Positions 30,209-38,139 of a stretch of DNA of 64,000 nucleotides are shown piece after piece. This stretch comes from CAVSQX01 sp963730225 (lineage in GTDB: Bacteria > Planctomycetota > Phycisphaerae > Tepidisphaerales > Tepidisphaeraceae): NCBI GenBank assembly GCA_963730225.1, contig CAVSQX010000001.1, positions 806,001 through 870,000 on the forward strand. The letters are read 5' to 3'. The translations under genes and the position numbers were made by a program. Below the pieces are notes generated by a model, which saw nothing but the letters and a program-made list of their open reading frames with translations, was not told the origin of the DNA and ran no database searches. Positions within the stretch are counted from its first letter, which is position 1. Each line of letters starts with the position of its first letter.

Positions 30209-31062
30209 AGTTCGCGTTTATCCGGGACCATCGGGTCTACTGGCCGGTGACGGTGATCTGCGGGGTGTTGAAAGTGAGCCGCAGCGGATTCTTCGCGTGG
30301 CTGAAGCGGCCGGCGTCGGCGCGAAGTCGGCGTCGGCGGGAATTGATCGAGAAGATCCGCATCGCGCACCGGGAGAATCGAGAGCTTTACGGCAGTCCGC
30401 GGGTGCATCGGGCGTTGTTGATCGACGGCGAATCGGTCAGCCGAAACACGGTGGCCAAGTTGATGCGACCGGAGAAGATTCGGGCCAAACGCAGGCGAAA
30501 ATTCGTTCCGCGGACCACCGACAGCCGCCATCAGCATCCGATCGCGGACAACTTGCTGGATCGCCAGTTCCAGGCATCCGGGCCGGATTGCAAATGGGTC
30601 GCGGACATCACGTATATTCCGACCGACCAAGGCTGGCTGTACCTGGCCGGTGTGCTGGACTGCTTCAGCCGAAAAGTCGTCGGCTGGTCGATGGCGGATC
30701 ACTTGGAGACGAGTTTGGTCCGCGATGCGTTGCAGATGGCGTTGACTCAGCGACGGCATTCGAGCGGACTGCTGCACCATAGCGATCGCGGCGTGCAGTA
30801 TGCCAGCGAGGATTACCAGCATCTGCTCCAGACTCATGGTCTCACCGCCAGCATGAGCGGCAAAGGCGATTGCTGGGACAACGCGAAGATGGAGAGCTTC
30901 TGGGCCACGCTCAAGACAGAGCTGATTCATCCAAGCCGCAACGCGACCCGCCAGCAGGCCCGGCAGGCGATCTTTGAATACATCGAAGTCTTCTACAATA
31001 GAAAGCGACTGCACAGTTCGTTAGGCTACGTCAGCCCCGAATCGTTCGAGGCGGCAGCCTGA
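30205..31062 (+). CDS. IS3-family transposase OrfB (DDE integrase core), copy 1
   Basis: About 285 aa from the GTG at 30205, which overlaps the OrfA stop; translation also enters by -1 frameshift from OrfA. HTH_21 segment is ELIEKIRIAHRENRELYGSP. Catalytic triad: Asp in CKWVADITYIPT, Asp in LHHSDRGVQYAS, Glu in DNAKMESFWATLKTE. The C-terminus EYIEVFYNRKRLHSSLGYVS is typical of the family. Complete and probably active. Confidence 0.93.
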   Translation: MKFAFIRDHRVYWPVTVICGVLKVSRSGFFAWLKRPASARSRRRRELIEKIRIAHRENRELYGSPRVHRALLIDGESVSRNTVAKLMRPEKIRAKRRRKFVPRTTDSRHQHPIADNLLDRQFQASGPDCKWVADITYIPTDQGWLYLAGVLDCFSRKVVGWSMADHLETSLVRDALQMALTQRRHSSGLLHHSDRGVQYASEDYQHLLQTHGLTASMSGKGDCWDNAKMESFWATLKTELIHPSRNATRQQARQAIFEYIEVFYNRKRLHSSLGYVSPESFEAAA

Positions 31063-31155
31063 AATGGTTAACTCAGCGCCCACCAAACGTGGGGAAGTCC
31101 AATATTCCCATCCCCTCGGACGGACTGCTCTCCCTAACCTTCAACACGCCCAACC

Positions 31156-31479
31156 TATATCAGGCACGACCAAAAGGGCGACCGGCCGGTGACCTGCGAT
31201 GAGTACGCGGCAGAAATCGCAAAGGTTCATGAAGCTCGGCCAGGTATACGCGTTGTTGTTTACGATCATTCCTTCCAAGGCGACCGCGCGTGGTTTCGCT
31301 TTGCATTCAAGTGGAACGATCCCGAAACCGGTGAGCCCTAGACCCAGGCAGGCATGCAGTCCTACCGAGTGGTGGATGGCAAGCTCGCGGAGACCTGGCT
31401 TATTTTGTCGCCCCTGGGTTCGACTTGGCCCGATGCGGTTGCACAGGAGCATTGGACAAGCCCACCGCCAATCAAATAA
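31156..31479 (+). pseudogene. SnoaL-like (NTF2-fold) protein remnant with internal stop
   Basis: One frame reads TYIRHDQKGDRPVTCDEYAA, RPGIRVVVYDHSFQGDRAWF and RFAFKWNDPETGEP, then TAG (31339-31341), then continues TQAGMQSYRVVDGKLAETWL and PDAVAQEHWTSPPPIK to a stop at 31479. This is the second half of a SnoaL-like polyketide-cyclase fold (GDxV…RF.f…G…yRvvdGKiaE.W). The 5' end is missing, possibly lost when the neighbouring IS element arrived. Confidence 0.6.
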
Positions 31480-31801
31480 CAAAAGTTCAATCGCGATCGT
31501 CTGTTGACGCCGGTGGAACAGGTCAAAAAGGCAGTTCGAAATCCCGCCACTACTTGCCCCTTTGGGCAAGACAGGAAAAACGGAAATCGGAGTGACAAGA
31601 CACCAATCGAACTCTTCCTGCGTTCTTTGCGCAGAACCCAAGCTTAAAAGGCCCTTCGGCAACCCGCGCTGAGTTCTGCGCAAAGCGCATCCATGACTTC
31701 CTGCCAAACCGCTGAGATGAGCCATCGTTCTCAGATCAGATTGGCGGCCACATAAATACTTCGTCCTTCGTCCCCTTAAATTGCTTTCGAATTACTCAGC
31801 G
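31480..31801. other. Intergenic stretch with a 13-bp inverted repeat
   Basis: No gene recognised. A perfect inverted repeat CTTTGCGCAGAAC (31625-31637) / GTTCTGCGCAAAG (31673-31685) encloses 35 bases. It has no T-run, so it is not an obvious intrinsic terminator. Confidence 0.45.
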
Positions 31802-32743
31802 TCACTTTCCTCTCCGAATGAACCCGGGAACGCCGGTCTGCACAACGGCATTAAACCTGACCCGCGACTTGATGCCATCACTAATCTCCCGTATGGCGTC
31901 ATCTGGAAGGGTGGTAACTTGAAAGTTCTCCTGGATGCGGCTGGGCGTCTTCGAGGTAGTCAGTGGCGCCGTCCCCCGCTGGATAGCCCAAGCGAGCAAC
32001 ACTTGCGCCGGAGTCTTGTTGACTCGCAGGGCAATAGCGAGGACCACAGGATCCTTCAGTAGATTGGGCTCGCTGCTATGGCCCAGGGCAGCGAAAGCTT
32101 GCAGCACGATGCCGTTCCTCCTGCAATAGTTCAAAAGATCCCATTGCGGGAGATACGGATGGGATTCGACATGAACGACCGCAGGCTTGATCCTTGCCGC
32201 TTCAAAGATTTGTTGCACCTGTTCCAAGCTGACATCAGATAATCCGATGGCCTTACACCTGCCTTCATTCACCAAGCCCTCCATCGCCCTCCACGTATCC
32301 AGCAACGTCACCCCTTGGTCATAAATCACATTGCCGTTTGCATCTCTAGGATCTTGCTCGTCTCCGGGTTGGAAAGCGAAGGGAGTGTGGATGAGATAGA
32401 GATCGACGAAGTCGAGTTGGAGTTTCTTGAGGCTGGCTTCGCAGGCGGGTTTGACCCGTTCAGGACGATGATTTGTGTTCCAGAGCTTCGTGATGACAAA
32501 TACGTCCTCCCGCTTGATCTTCCCCCCCTTGAACACCTCCTGCATCGCTTCGCCGACCTCTTTTTCGGTTCGGTAACGTTCCGCAGTGTCGATGCCGCGA
32601 AATCCTGCTTCCAGCGCCGCCTTGGTCGCGTCTCTGGTTGCCACGGGGTCGGGAATGAGAGTGCCAAAGCCCAGCGCGGGCATGGCGCCAGAGCCATTGC
32701 TGAGGGCTATTTTCGTATAGCGAAGGTCGTCGGGATTCACCAT
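31802..32743 (-). CDS. Aldo/keto reductase
   Basis: 313 aa NAD(P)H-dependent oxidoreductase of the AKR (beta/alpha)8 family. Tetrad: Asp in AGFRGIDTAERY, Tyr at the end of that motif, Lys in VFVITKLWNTNH, His in VDLYLIHTPFAF. GLSDVSLEQVQQIFEAA and the C-terminal TSKTPSRIQENFQV (cofactor 2'-phosphate region) also fit. Complete and undamaged, in contrast to its surroundings. Substrate unknown. Confidence 0.92.
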   Translation of the reverse strand: MVNPDDLRYTKIALSNGSGAMPALGFGTLIPDPVATRDATKAALEAGFRGIDTAERYRTEKEVGEAMQEVFKGGKIKREDVFVITKLWNTNHRPERVKPACEASLKKLQLDFVDLYLIHTPFAFQPGDEQDPRDANGNVIYDQGVTLLDTWRAMEGLVNEGRCKAIGLSDVSLEQVQQIFEAARIKPAVVHVESHPYLPQWDLLNYCRRNGIVLQAFAALGHSSEPNLLKDPVVLAIALRVNKTPAQVLLAWAIQRGTAPLTTSKTPSRIQENFQVTTLPDDAIREISDGIKSRVRFNAVVQTGVPGFIRRGK

Positions 32744-33126
32744 TGTTTCACTCCTTGGTAATTGCCAGATCGGTTGTGAATCAATCCGTTTTCACGCCGA
32801 GGATGGCTTCCGAAGACACCTCGAGGCAAATCCCACTCCGAATCGCGATGGAAGCGACGCACCCGCCGCCAAAGCGAGAGAATTGTAGCGCGGAAGTTCA
32901 CGAAAATGTGGTACTTAGGAACAGAGGGAGAAAGACAGCGACGGACGAAAAACGAACGAACCCCTGCATACCACGGGCTAATCGGGACAACAGGACGGCT
33001 ATTGAATTTTTTCTGGCTGGAATCCGGGGCTGGGACGGCGGGTTACAAAGGCGATTAGAGGATACAAAACCCCTGACCACCTAATCTTACGACTGCGGTA
33101 AATCGTACCTTTCAACCCGGACCACC
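32744..33126. other. Intergenic stretch, no gene recognised
   Basis: About 380 bases upstream of the aldo/keto reductase and downstream of sulfatase copy 2. Short frames only. Presumably holds the reductase promoter. Confidence 0.4.
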
Positions 33127-33191
33127 GCCGTTCCGGCTAAATGGAACGGCGTGCCTCCTTAGCCGCGCTGCAAGCGTTCGCTTGCGCAGCG
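33127..33191 (-). terminator. Two hairpins downstream of sulfatase copy 2
   Basis: GCCGTTCC-N8-GGAACGGC (33127-33150, perfect 8-bp stem) and CGCTGCAAGCG/CGCTTGCGCAGCG (33166-33191). They follow the sulfatase stop at 33199 on the minus strand. No strong U-tract, so they may aid termination or mRNA stability. Confidence 0.4.
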
Positions 33192-33198
33192 ACGATGT

Positions 33199-34800
33199 TC
33201 AGTCGTTGCCGCCGGGTTGTCCCAGGTTTTCCATTTTCTGCATCACGTCGTCGAGGTTGAAGCTTGCGGGCTTCTGGCGCGGGGGAAACTCTTTAAAGGT
33301 TCCCAGCCACTTGGCGGCGAAAACCTGCATTGGAACCTGGACGAAGGCTCGGCGGAACATCCAGTCTGCGTAGAAGATACTCTCGGGACCGCGCTCAAAC
33401 GGGTCGGTGCGCAGGTTGTACAGGTTGGGGAGGCGCAGCTTGGTGAACTGGCCCTGCCACACACCCACCGGCGTCTTGGGGGAGATTTCTGCGTGTTGCT
33501 CGAGGAACGAGACTTTCCACTGCTCGTAACGAACGGCCATCAGGTCGCCGTCGTCGGACCAATACAGAAACTCCTTCCGCGGCGACTCTTTCACGTCGCC
33601 CTTCAGGAACGGCATAAGGTTGTAGCCATCCAGGTGAACCTTGAACTTTTTGCCATCCGCTTCATAACCCTTCATCACTTTCGCGACAAGGTCGGGCTCG
33701 CCCGCCGCGGCGGCGAAGGTGGGGATCAAGTCCTCGTGGGCGCAGATGTCGTTGATGATCGTGCCCGGCTTGATGACGCCTGGCCAGCGAATGAGAGTAG
33801 GTACGCGGAAGCCGCCTTCCCAGTTGGTGGCCTTCTCACCCCGGAAAGGCGTGGCTCCGCCGTCGGGCCAGCTCACCAGTTCGGCCCCGTTGTCGCTGGT
33901 GTAGACGACGATGGTATTTTTGGCGATGCCCAGATCATCGAGCTTCTGGAGAAGCTGGCCGACATGGCCGTCGTGCTCGACCATGCCGTCGGGATAGACG
34001 CCGAGTCCAGTCTTGCCGATGCTCTCTTTCTTGAGGTGCGTGATGAGGTGCATGCGGGTTGAGTTGTAGTAGCAGAAGAACGGCTTGTTGGCCTTGGATT
34101 GTTTTTCCATCCAATTGCAGGCGGCGTCGGTGAATTCATCATCGATGGTTTTCATTCGCTCGATGGTGAGCGGGCCGGTGTTCTCGATTTTCTGTTTTCC
34201 GACCCGGCCCCATTTTGGATCAACCGTGGCGTCGTCAACGTCGGTGGCCCAGGTGTGCATGACGCCGCGCGGGCCGAATTTTTCCTTGAACGCGGGGTTC
34301 TTTGGGTAGTCAGGATTCTCGGGTTCTTCCTCGGCGTTGAGGTGATAGAGATTGCCGAAGAATTCGTCGAAGCCGTGGACGGTGGGAAGGAACTTGTTCA
34401 GGTCACCCAGGTGATTTTTGCCGAATTGTCCGGTGGCGTAGCCGAAGTTCTTCATGAACTCGGCGACGCTCGGATCCTTCGCGCTAAGCCCGATGTCCGA
34501 ACCCGGCAGGCCGACTTTGGTCAGGCCGGTGCGAATTGGAGATTGCCCCGTGACAAACGCCGCGCGACCGGCGGTGCAGCTTTGCTGGCCATACCAATCG
34601 GTGAAGCGAGCACCCTCATTGGCGATGCGGTCGATGTTAGGCGTGCGATAGCCCATCATCCCGCTGTTGTAGCAACTGGCGTTAAACCATCCGATGTCGT
34701 CGCCCATGATGACGAGGATGTTGGGCTTCTTATCCTGGGCTTGAGCGGATATGGAGAAAGAAGTCAGACACAAGAGGAAGCCGATGATTGTTCGACACAT
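33199..34800 (-). CDS. Periplasmic arylsulfatase, copy 2
   Basis: 533 aa, near-duplicate of the sulfatase at 7302-8927 with the same order of motifs: Sec signal MCRTIIGFLLCLTSFSISAQ, PNILVIMGDDIGWFNASC, C-T-A-G-R maturation motif, NTIVVYTSDNGAE. The eight-residue linker insertion of copy 1 is absent. No FGE gene is adjacent, so it must rely on one elsewhere, for example at 5.1-6.1 kb. It sits in the fragment-rich region that ends at tRNA-Pro. Confidence 0.93.
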   Translation of the reverse strand: MCRTIIGFLLCLTSFSISAQAQDKKPNILVIMGDDIGWFNASCYNSGMMGYRTPNIDRIANEGARFTDWYGQQSCTAGRAAFVTGQSPIRTGLTKVGLPGSDIGLSAKDPSVAEFMKNFGYATGQFGKNHLGDLNKFLPTVHGFDEFFGNLYHLNAEEEPENPDYPKNPAFKEKFGPRGVMHTWATDVDDATVDPKWGRVGKQKIENTGPLTIERMKTIDDEFTDAACNWMEKQSKANKPFFCYYNSTRMHLITHLKKESIGKTGLGVYPDGMVEHDGHVGQLLQKLDDLGIAKNTIVVYTSDNGAELVSWPDGGATPFRGEKATNWEGGFRVPTLIRWPGVIKPGTIINDICAHEDLIPTFAAAAGEPDLVAKVMKGYEADGKKFKVHLDGYNLMPFLKGDVKESPRKEFLYWSDDGDLMAVRYEQWKVSFLEQHAEISPKTPVGVWQGQFTKLRLPNLYNLRTDPFERGPESIFYADWMFRRAFVQVPMQVFAAKWLGTFKEFPPRQKPASFNLDDVMQKMENLGQPGGND

Positions 34801-34896
34801 GGCGAGCTCCGTTCAGGTTAGATTTCGCTTGTCTATTTCATTTCGATACGCGTCATTTTACGCCGGCGAGAAGAAATCGCCATCGTTCCGGGCCAT

Positions 34897-35130
34897 TTGA
34901 ACTGCCGAACGTTGAGTGAGCGTAAGGGCTTACGTCGATACGCGAAGAATACAAGCGATTACTTCAAGAAGATGATCCCAATGGGACGGCTTGGAACAGT
35001 AGATGAGATTGGATCGGCAGCCGTGTTCCTCGCTTCCGACGAGATCAGCTTCATCACCGGCATCGATTTTGCCCATCCCACCTTAAAGAAGGAGATTCGT
35101 TATGAAGGTCGGATTTATTGGAGCTGGTAA
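34897..35130 (+). pseudogene. C-terminal remnant of a short-chain dehydrogenase/reductase
   Basis: The frame contains YFKKMIPMGRLGTVDEIGSA and AVFLASDEISFITGIDF, the classical end of an SDR ('iPmgRlGtpeEia.av.FLaSd.asfitG'), but the Rossmann core and the YxxxK active site are absent. The expected 'vDGG' finish is replaced by unrelated residues. It runs across the start of the next gene. Confidence 0.65.
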
Positions 35131-35608
35131 CGTGACTCGCACGTTTGGCCGTCATTTGATGACGGCAGGGCACACCCTGGTCGTATCCAATTCCAGAGGC
35201 CCGGAAACACTGGCTGGTTTTGTCGCTGACCTCGGTCCAGGCGCCACCGCCGGAACGAAGCAACAGGCGGCCGAATGCGGCGTCGTCATCCTCGCCACAC
35301 ATTGGGTGAATGTGGCTGATGCTCTAAAGGGAATTGATTGGCAAGGCCGCCTCCTAATCGACGCAACGAACGCACATCTGGAGCCCCCAGACATTAGTCT
35401 GGCTGGCGTGACCAAATCGCGGGCCGCGCTCAAGGGGCGTACGTCTAGCGAGATCGTCGCCGAGATGGCAGTTGGCGCACGGCTTGTTAAATCGATCAGC
35501 AACATACCGATGGCCTGGATATCGACACCGGCTTCACTGCCCATCACGATGTACAAGAGTATTGGGATGGTGGGTCGCTCAAAGTCTTTCGCGGTATCGT
35601 CACGATGA
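35102..35608 (+). CDS. F420/NADP-dependent oxidoreductase-like protein, C-terminally truncated
   Basis: Good ribosome site (AAGGAG) before ATG. 168 codons: MKVGFIGAGNVTRTFGRHL (dinucleotide-binding GxGxx), HTLVVSNSRGPETLAGFVAD, GVVILATHWVNVADALKGID, LLIDATNAH and SEIVAEMAVGARLVKSI, as in the NpdG/DUF2236-like 'NADPH-dependent F420 reductase' family. After SNIPMAW the sequence no longer matches the family and stops early; a full protein has about 40-50 more residues. Possibly a truncated remnant rather than a working enzyme. Confidence 0.6.
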   Translation: MKVGFIGAGNVTRTFGRHLMTAGHTLVVSNSRGPETLAGFVADLGPGATAGTKQQAAECGVVILATHWVNVADALKGIDWQGRLLIDATNAHLEPPDISLAGVTKSRAALKGRTSSEIVAEMAVGARLVKSISNIPMAWISTPASLPITMYKSIGMVGRSKSFAVSSR

Positions 35609-35730
35609 CGCCCAATGACAAGAGCAAGCCGGTAGTGCGGCCGGTCATGACGCATTTTTTCTACATGGATAAGGCGGATCCTTCCAAGGTTAGCCACTGG
35701 TACGGCGCCGTAGGTCCTACGGCGTTTTAG
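35523..35730 (+). pseudogene. 3' remnant of an NTF2/SnoaL-like protein
   Basis: Frame ending at the TAG 35728-35730 reads HHDVQEYWDGGSLKVFRGIV, VVRPVMTHFFYMDKADPSKV and SHWYGAVGPTAF. It looks like the second half of a small NTF2-fold protein and overlaps, in another frame, the 3' end of the F420-reductase-like gene. The family assignment is tentative. No start codon or N-terminus is present. Confidence 0.35.
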
Positions 35731-35967
35731 GCCTTTCACAAAAAGGTCTGTTAGATGCTTCACAGGTGCGCGTCGCGTCCTTCGGGGCTGGATATCAAAT
35801 CGCTTCACGGCGGATTTGCAGTTCAAATCCCGTTGCCTGGCTGGCGTAACTCTTGATTTTCCGCAGGATTCGCGCCAACCCATTGAACGGCGGATATCGT
35901 CGCAAGCAATGATTCCTCAAAGGGATAGCGGCGCGAACTCACCTAGTGGGATTTCCGCCTCGTCAAA

Positions 35968-36043
35968 TCGGGGTGACAAGATTTGAACTTGCGACCTCTT
36001 GGTCCCGAACCAAGCGCTCTAAACCAAGCTGAGCTACACCCCG
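35968..36043 (-). tRNA. tRNA-Pro (anticodon CGG)
   Basis: Full cloverleaf on the minus strand: acceptor CGGGGTG/CACCCCG with the C1-G72 pair typical of tRNA-Pro, D-stem GCTC/GAGC, anticodon arm CTTGG-TTCGGGA-CCAAG (anticodon CGG), T-arm GCAAG-TTCAAAT-CTTGT, discriminator A. CCA is not encoded. Marks the edge of the fragment-rich region. Confidence 0.95.
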
Positions 36044-36701
36044 TCAAAGGTTTTTCAACGCCAGCAGTCTAGTCGGCCGCAACACACTTGCAAGGCGGAC
36101 CGAATTTCGACCGCCCTCGCCGTCGTCCCCTTGCCGCCAAACATGAGACGCCCCGCCATCCTCCATTAGCCCCGGCCTTGGGCCGGGTCATCCGATACCC
36201 GGTTGGCTGATCCAATCCCCTACCGACCGACGCCCCCCGCTCGTCTTTCGCTCGTCTATGCCTTGGCTGGATCGCAGTGATCGGATTGAAGTAAACGCTC
36301 CACGGCCGGCAAATTAACAATCTGGTTCAACGCCGAACAGGATGTTTGGAAACCTCGCTGTTCGGCTGCGCCCGCGCTCGTCCCCGCTTCGATCACGCCA
36401 GAAGTTTCAATCTAAATTGAAAATTACTCGCAACCACTTCCGGTCCTAAAATCATCAAATTTTGCGAAATCCGCTCCTTATCTTCTCCAAGAGCATCCGC
36501 TCAACCTCTTGCCCCCGTTACTGATACGAGAAAAATAAATCTCGCAATCCTAGTTCGAGCGTAATTTTCCTTTGAATCAAAATTCGATTTCGAGCGGGCT
36601 TTCGGCAGCCGAAAGATCACAACCCGTGATGCCACAACGGTTTGGGGAACGGACCTTGAGCCTGCAAGGCACCGGGGCGAGCTGGTCATTCGCTCATTCG
36701 T
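36044..36701. other. Intergenic stretch, no gene recognised
   Basis: About 660 bases between tRNA-Pro and the end of the SGNH hydrolase gene. No convincing coding frame. Locally AT-richer from 36400 to 36600. A small 7-bp hairpin CTTTCGG-CAG-CCGAAAG at 36599-36615 may end the long minus-strand transcript. The tRNA promoter must also be here. Confidence 0.45.
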
Positions 36702-37759
36702 TCATTGATTCGAATTTTCAGAGGGAAATCCGAGCGTCGCCAATTCCATCCGCAACGCCTCGGCGATAACCAGATTTCCATAAGCCGAAAAGTGCATATC
36801 GAACGGTTCCTGAAAGCACCGGGCCGCTTCGGAGCCGAGCCGTTTGAAATGCGGCAGCAGATCGATCGCGTAAATCCCCTCGGTGCTGGTTAGCGAGTTG
36901 AAGCGCAGCCAGTAATTGCGGGCCATGCGCAAGCGAACGTAGTTGGAATAGAAGGTCGGCACGATCACCAGCGGCTTGTCGCCGGCGAGTTCCTTAAATC
37001 GCCGAATGAGCGCGGCCATCAGTTGCCACTCAGCGCTCCGCGGATTTTTGTAAACCGCAAACGGCTCCCACGGCTTGATCCCGTAGGCAACTTTCTTGAT
37101 GGTCTGGCTCATCGGCAGCCGGCTGAGCACGTGCTTCATCCGCCGGACCAGGCTTGGGCCCGTATCGGTCCGCGAGACATTTGTCTTTGAAGCCTCGCTG
37201 CGTTCCATGGGCACGGGCACATTTCGCAATTGCAGTTGGCCGTCGACCAGCTCAAACCGCGGTTTGGGGATCAGCACCGGCTTGAGCGAAACCGGATCGC
37301 GCCCTCGCGGGCATCGACCATGTTGCGATAAATGTTCTGTACGAACGGAAAGAGCATGACCAGATCGAATTCATATTGTTTTCCAAAGTGCTCGAACAGC
37401 AGCAACTGCTGATCCGTGCCCGAGCCCTCGAGAGAGAAATTCAAAACTTCGGAGTTGGGGATTTTCCGTTCCAGCAACTCAGAAAAGCGATTCTCGTTGC
37501 TGATGAACTGCCCCGCCGACATCGAATCCCCGAAGACCAGGATTCGGAAAGTTCCCCGCGGTTTGGCCGGCGAGTATTCCCGATCGCTGCGAATGCCGGC
37601 GGAATTGATCCGAATCGTGTACCGGCCCCCCGAGGGCGCCGCAAGCGTTTGAACCGCGTTTGGAATATACGTGTACCCGATGATCGGATGGTGCTGAACG
37701 TACGGTTTGGTATCCAGCGCCGGCTGCGCCGCCTGCGGTTGCACCTGGGCTTGCGTCAT
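36702..37759 (-). CDS. SGNH/GDSL hydrolase, one frameshift
   Basis: About 352 aa when joined. First frame (37759 to about 37300): RFRILVFGDSMSAGQFIS-type block I (FGDSMSAG, catalytic Ser), then LEGSGTDQQLLLFEHFGKQY and LVMLFPFVQNIYRNMVDARE. The second frame resumes with DPVSLKPVLIPKPRFELVDG, and the end has FDMHFSAYGNLVIAEAL (block V Asp-x-x-His). The break is in GGGCGCGATC (37295-37304). Genes of this type are regularly found after carbamoyltransferase plus a small membrane protein, as here, and may modify a polysaccharide or other envelope product. Confidence 0.8.
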
Positions 37760-37770
37760 GGCGGGCGATC

Positions 37771-38136
37771 TTACCAGAGCGTGTAAATCTCGTCGGGGAT
37801 GTTCTTATCGCGGTCGGCCGCCGATGAGACCGTTCCCGGCGTCGCCTTGCGGGCAGGGGAATACCATTTCGCCAGCCACAACAGTGGCCGCCCGCACCAG
37901 CCTGCGGCCCCTGCATCCGTCTTGCGCGATACGTTCTCAAAGTGCGTCCGGCGGCCCTCCGTCGGAGAATCTTCCGAAAAATACGACTGCGTATCCCCGA
38001 TCGGTTCTCGCACCAGCCAATGGCTTTGTCTTACCGGCGGCCGGCCAAGGCCCAGCGTGTCCCGACCCAGCAGACGCCGGACAAGCCCGACGCAAATCAG
38101 AACCGGATAATACAGAATCAACAAAAACCAAATCAT
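37771..38136 (-). CDS. Small membrane-anchored protein of the carbamoyltransferase module
   Basis: 121 aa: one N-terminal hydrophobic segment (MIWFLLILYYPVLICVGLV), then a polar tail with SYFSEDSPTEGRRTHFENVS. Only 3 bases separate it from the carbamoyltransferase stop. Small proteins of the SxtJ/DUF5989 kind occupy this slot in related clusters; I infer that role from position and shape, not from a firm motif. Confidence 0.65.
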   Translation of the reverse strand: MIWFLLILYYPVLICVGLVRRLLGRDTLGLGRPPVRQSHWLVREPIGDTQSYFSEDSPTEGRRTHFENVSRKTDAGAAGWCGRPLLWLAKWYSPARKATPGTVSSAADRDKNIPDEIYTLW

Positions 38137-38139
38137 GGC

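Larger units (their letters stand above)
29863..31101 (+). mobile_element. IS3-family insertion sequence, copy 1 (1,239 bp)
   Basis: Bounded by perfect 26-bp inverted repeats beginning TGGACTTCCCCACGTTTGGT. Contains overlapping orfA and orfB and an A7 slippery run (30169-30175) ahead of the overlap for -1 frameshifting. Flanks are TAG on the left and ATA on the right, so no target duplication is visible. A second, >95% identical copy is at 57877-59116 on the other strand. Confidence 0.93.

Noticed and set aside
35731..35960. Possible integrase end or second tRNA-like sequence beside tRNA-Pro
   Set aside because: A TTCAAATCCCG T-loop-like string is present, but no acceptor or anticodon arms fold and no integrase motif appears in any frame.
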